5,756 bases of DNA from an uncultured Eubacteriales bacterium (GTDB lineage: Bacteria > Bacillota > Clostridia > Lachnospirales > CAG-274), in assembly GCA_902496345.1 (NCBI GenBank), contig CABVAP010000140.1, forward strand, positions 1 through 5,756, read 5' to 3'. Under the pieces are notes generated by a model. It had not been told where the DNA came from, made no database searches, and saw only the letters and a program-made list of their open reading frames with translations. The position numbers were made by a program, and so were the translations under genes. This document shows, piece after piece, positions 5,648 to 5,756 of the stretch. Position 1 is the stretch's first letter; each line of letters opens with the position of its first letter.

Positions 5648-5756
5648 GAAAATTAGAAGTTGTCAAAATCTTAAAACCTTTCAAAACCTTGAGACTCCGT
5701 CTCAAACTCTGCTAGCTTTTTGAAAAAAGCTAGGCAAAAACTTTTGCCGGAAACTA
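5648..5756. repeat. Hairpin-dense non-coding block, probable dispersed palindromic repeat (may continue past the window)
   Basis: No gene is visible in this block. It holds a tandem 10-base near-repeat (TTAAAACCTT then TCAAAACCTT, 5671-5690) followed by three stem-loops in a row. They are TTGAGAC/GTCTCAA (5689-5695 with 5699-5705, loop TCC), CTAGCTTTTT/AAAAAGCTAG (5712-5721 with 5724-5733) and GGCAAAA/TTTTGCC (5733-5739 with 5742-5748). Hairpins 2 and 3 share one base, so they abut. From memory this arrangement resembles intergenic palindromic repeats common in Ruminococcaceae genomes, but copy number cannot be checked here. Confidence 0.6.

Overview
The window looks like a piece of a low-GC, AT-rich Gram-positive (Clostridia) genome, most likely a fibre-degrading Ruminococcus-like gut or rumen bacterium. 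This is inferred from strong AGGAGG-type ribosome binding sites, A/T-ending codons, and a secreted cellulase carrying a C-terminal dockerin, the hallmark of cellulosome-forming Clostridia and ruminococci. No species can be assigned from the sequence alone.

Layout: positions 1-55 look like the terminal end of an IS3-family insertion sequence whose body lies outside the window. Positions 104-1537 (minus strand) encode a complete glucose-6-phosphate isomerase (pgi). Positions 1538-1764 form a very AT-rich divergent promoter region. It has two near mirror-image candidate promoters, whose -35 hexamers sit inside an inverted repeat, and a stem-loop predicted at the 5' end of the rightward transcript. 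Positions 1765-5607 (plus strand) encode a 1280-residue secreted multidomain glycoside hydrolase. Its order is signal peptide, two unassigned modules, a FIVAR-like helical module, a GH5 catalytic domain, two Big2-like domains, an unassigned beta-rich module, a third Big2-like domain and a dockerin. A strong intrinsic terminator follows at 5610-5647. The right edge (about 5648-5756) is a non-coding block of three consecutive hairpins plus a short tandem repeat, resembling a dispersed palindromic intergenic repeat.

Functionally, the secreted enzyme probably cleaves beta-1,4-glucan or a related plant polysaccharide while attached to a scaffoldin through its dockerin. Pgi then interconverts glucose-6-phosphate and fructose-6-phosphate in glycolysis inside the cell. 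The two genes are divergent and share one regulatory region, so co-regulation is possible but not shown. The most interesting signals are the symmetric divergent promoter with four TTATTGTA-type boxes, the three unassigned modules in the cellulase, the hairpin-dense right edge and the IS end just downstream of pgi. I saw no clear evidence of a wholly new multi-gene system.
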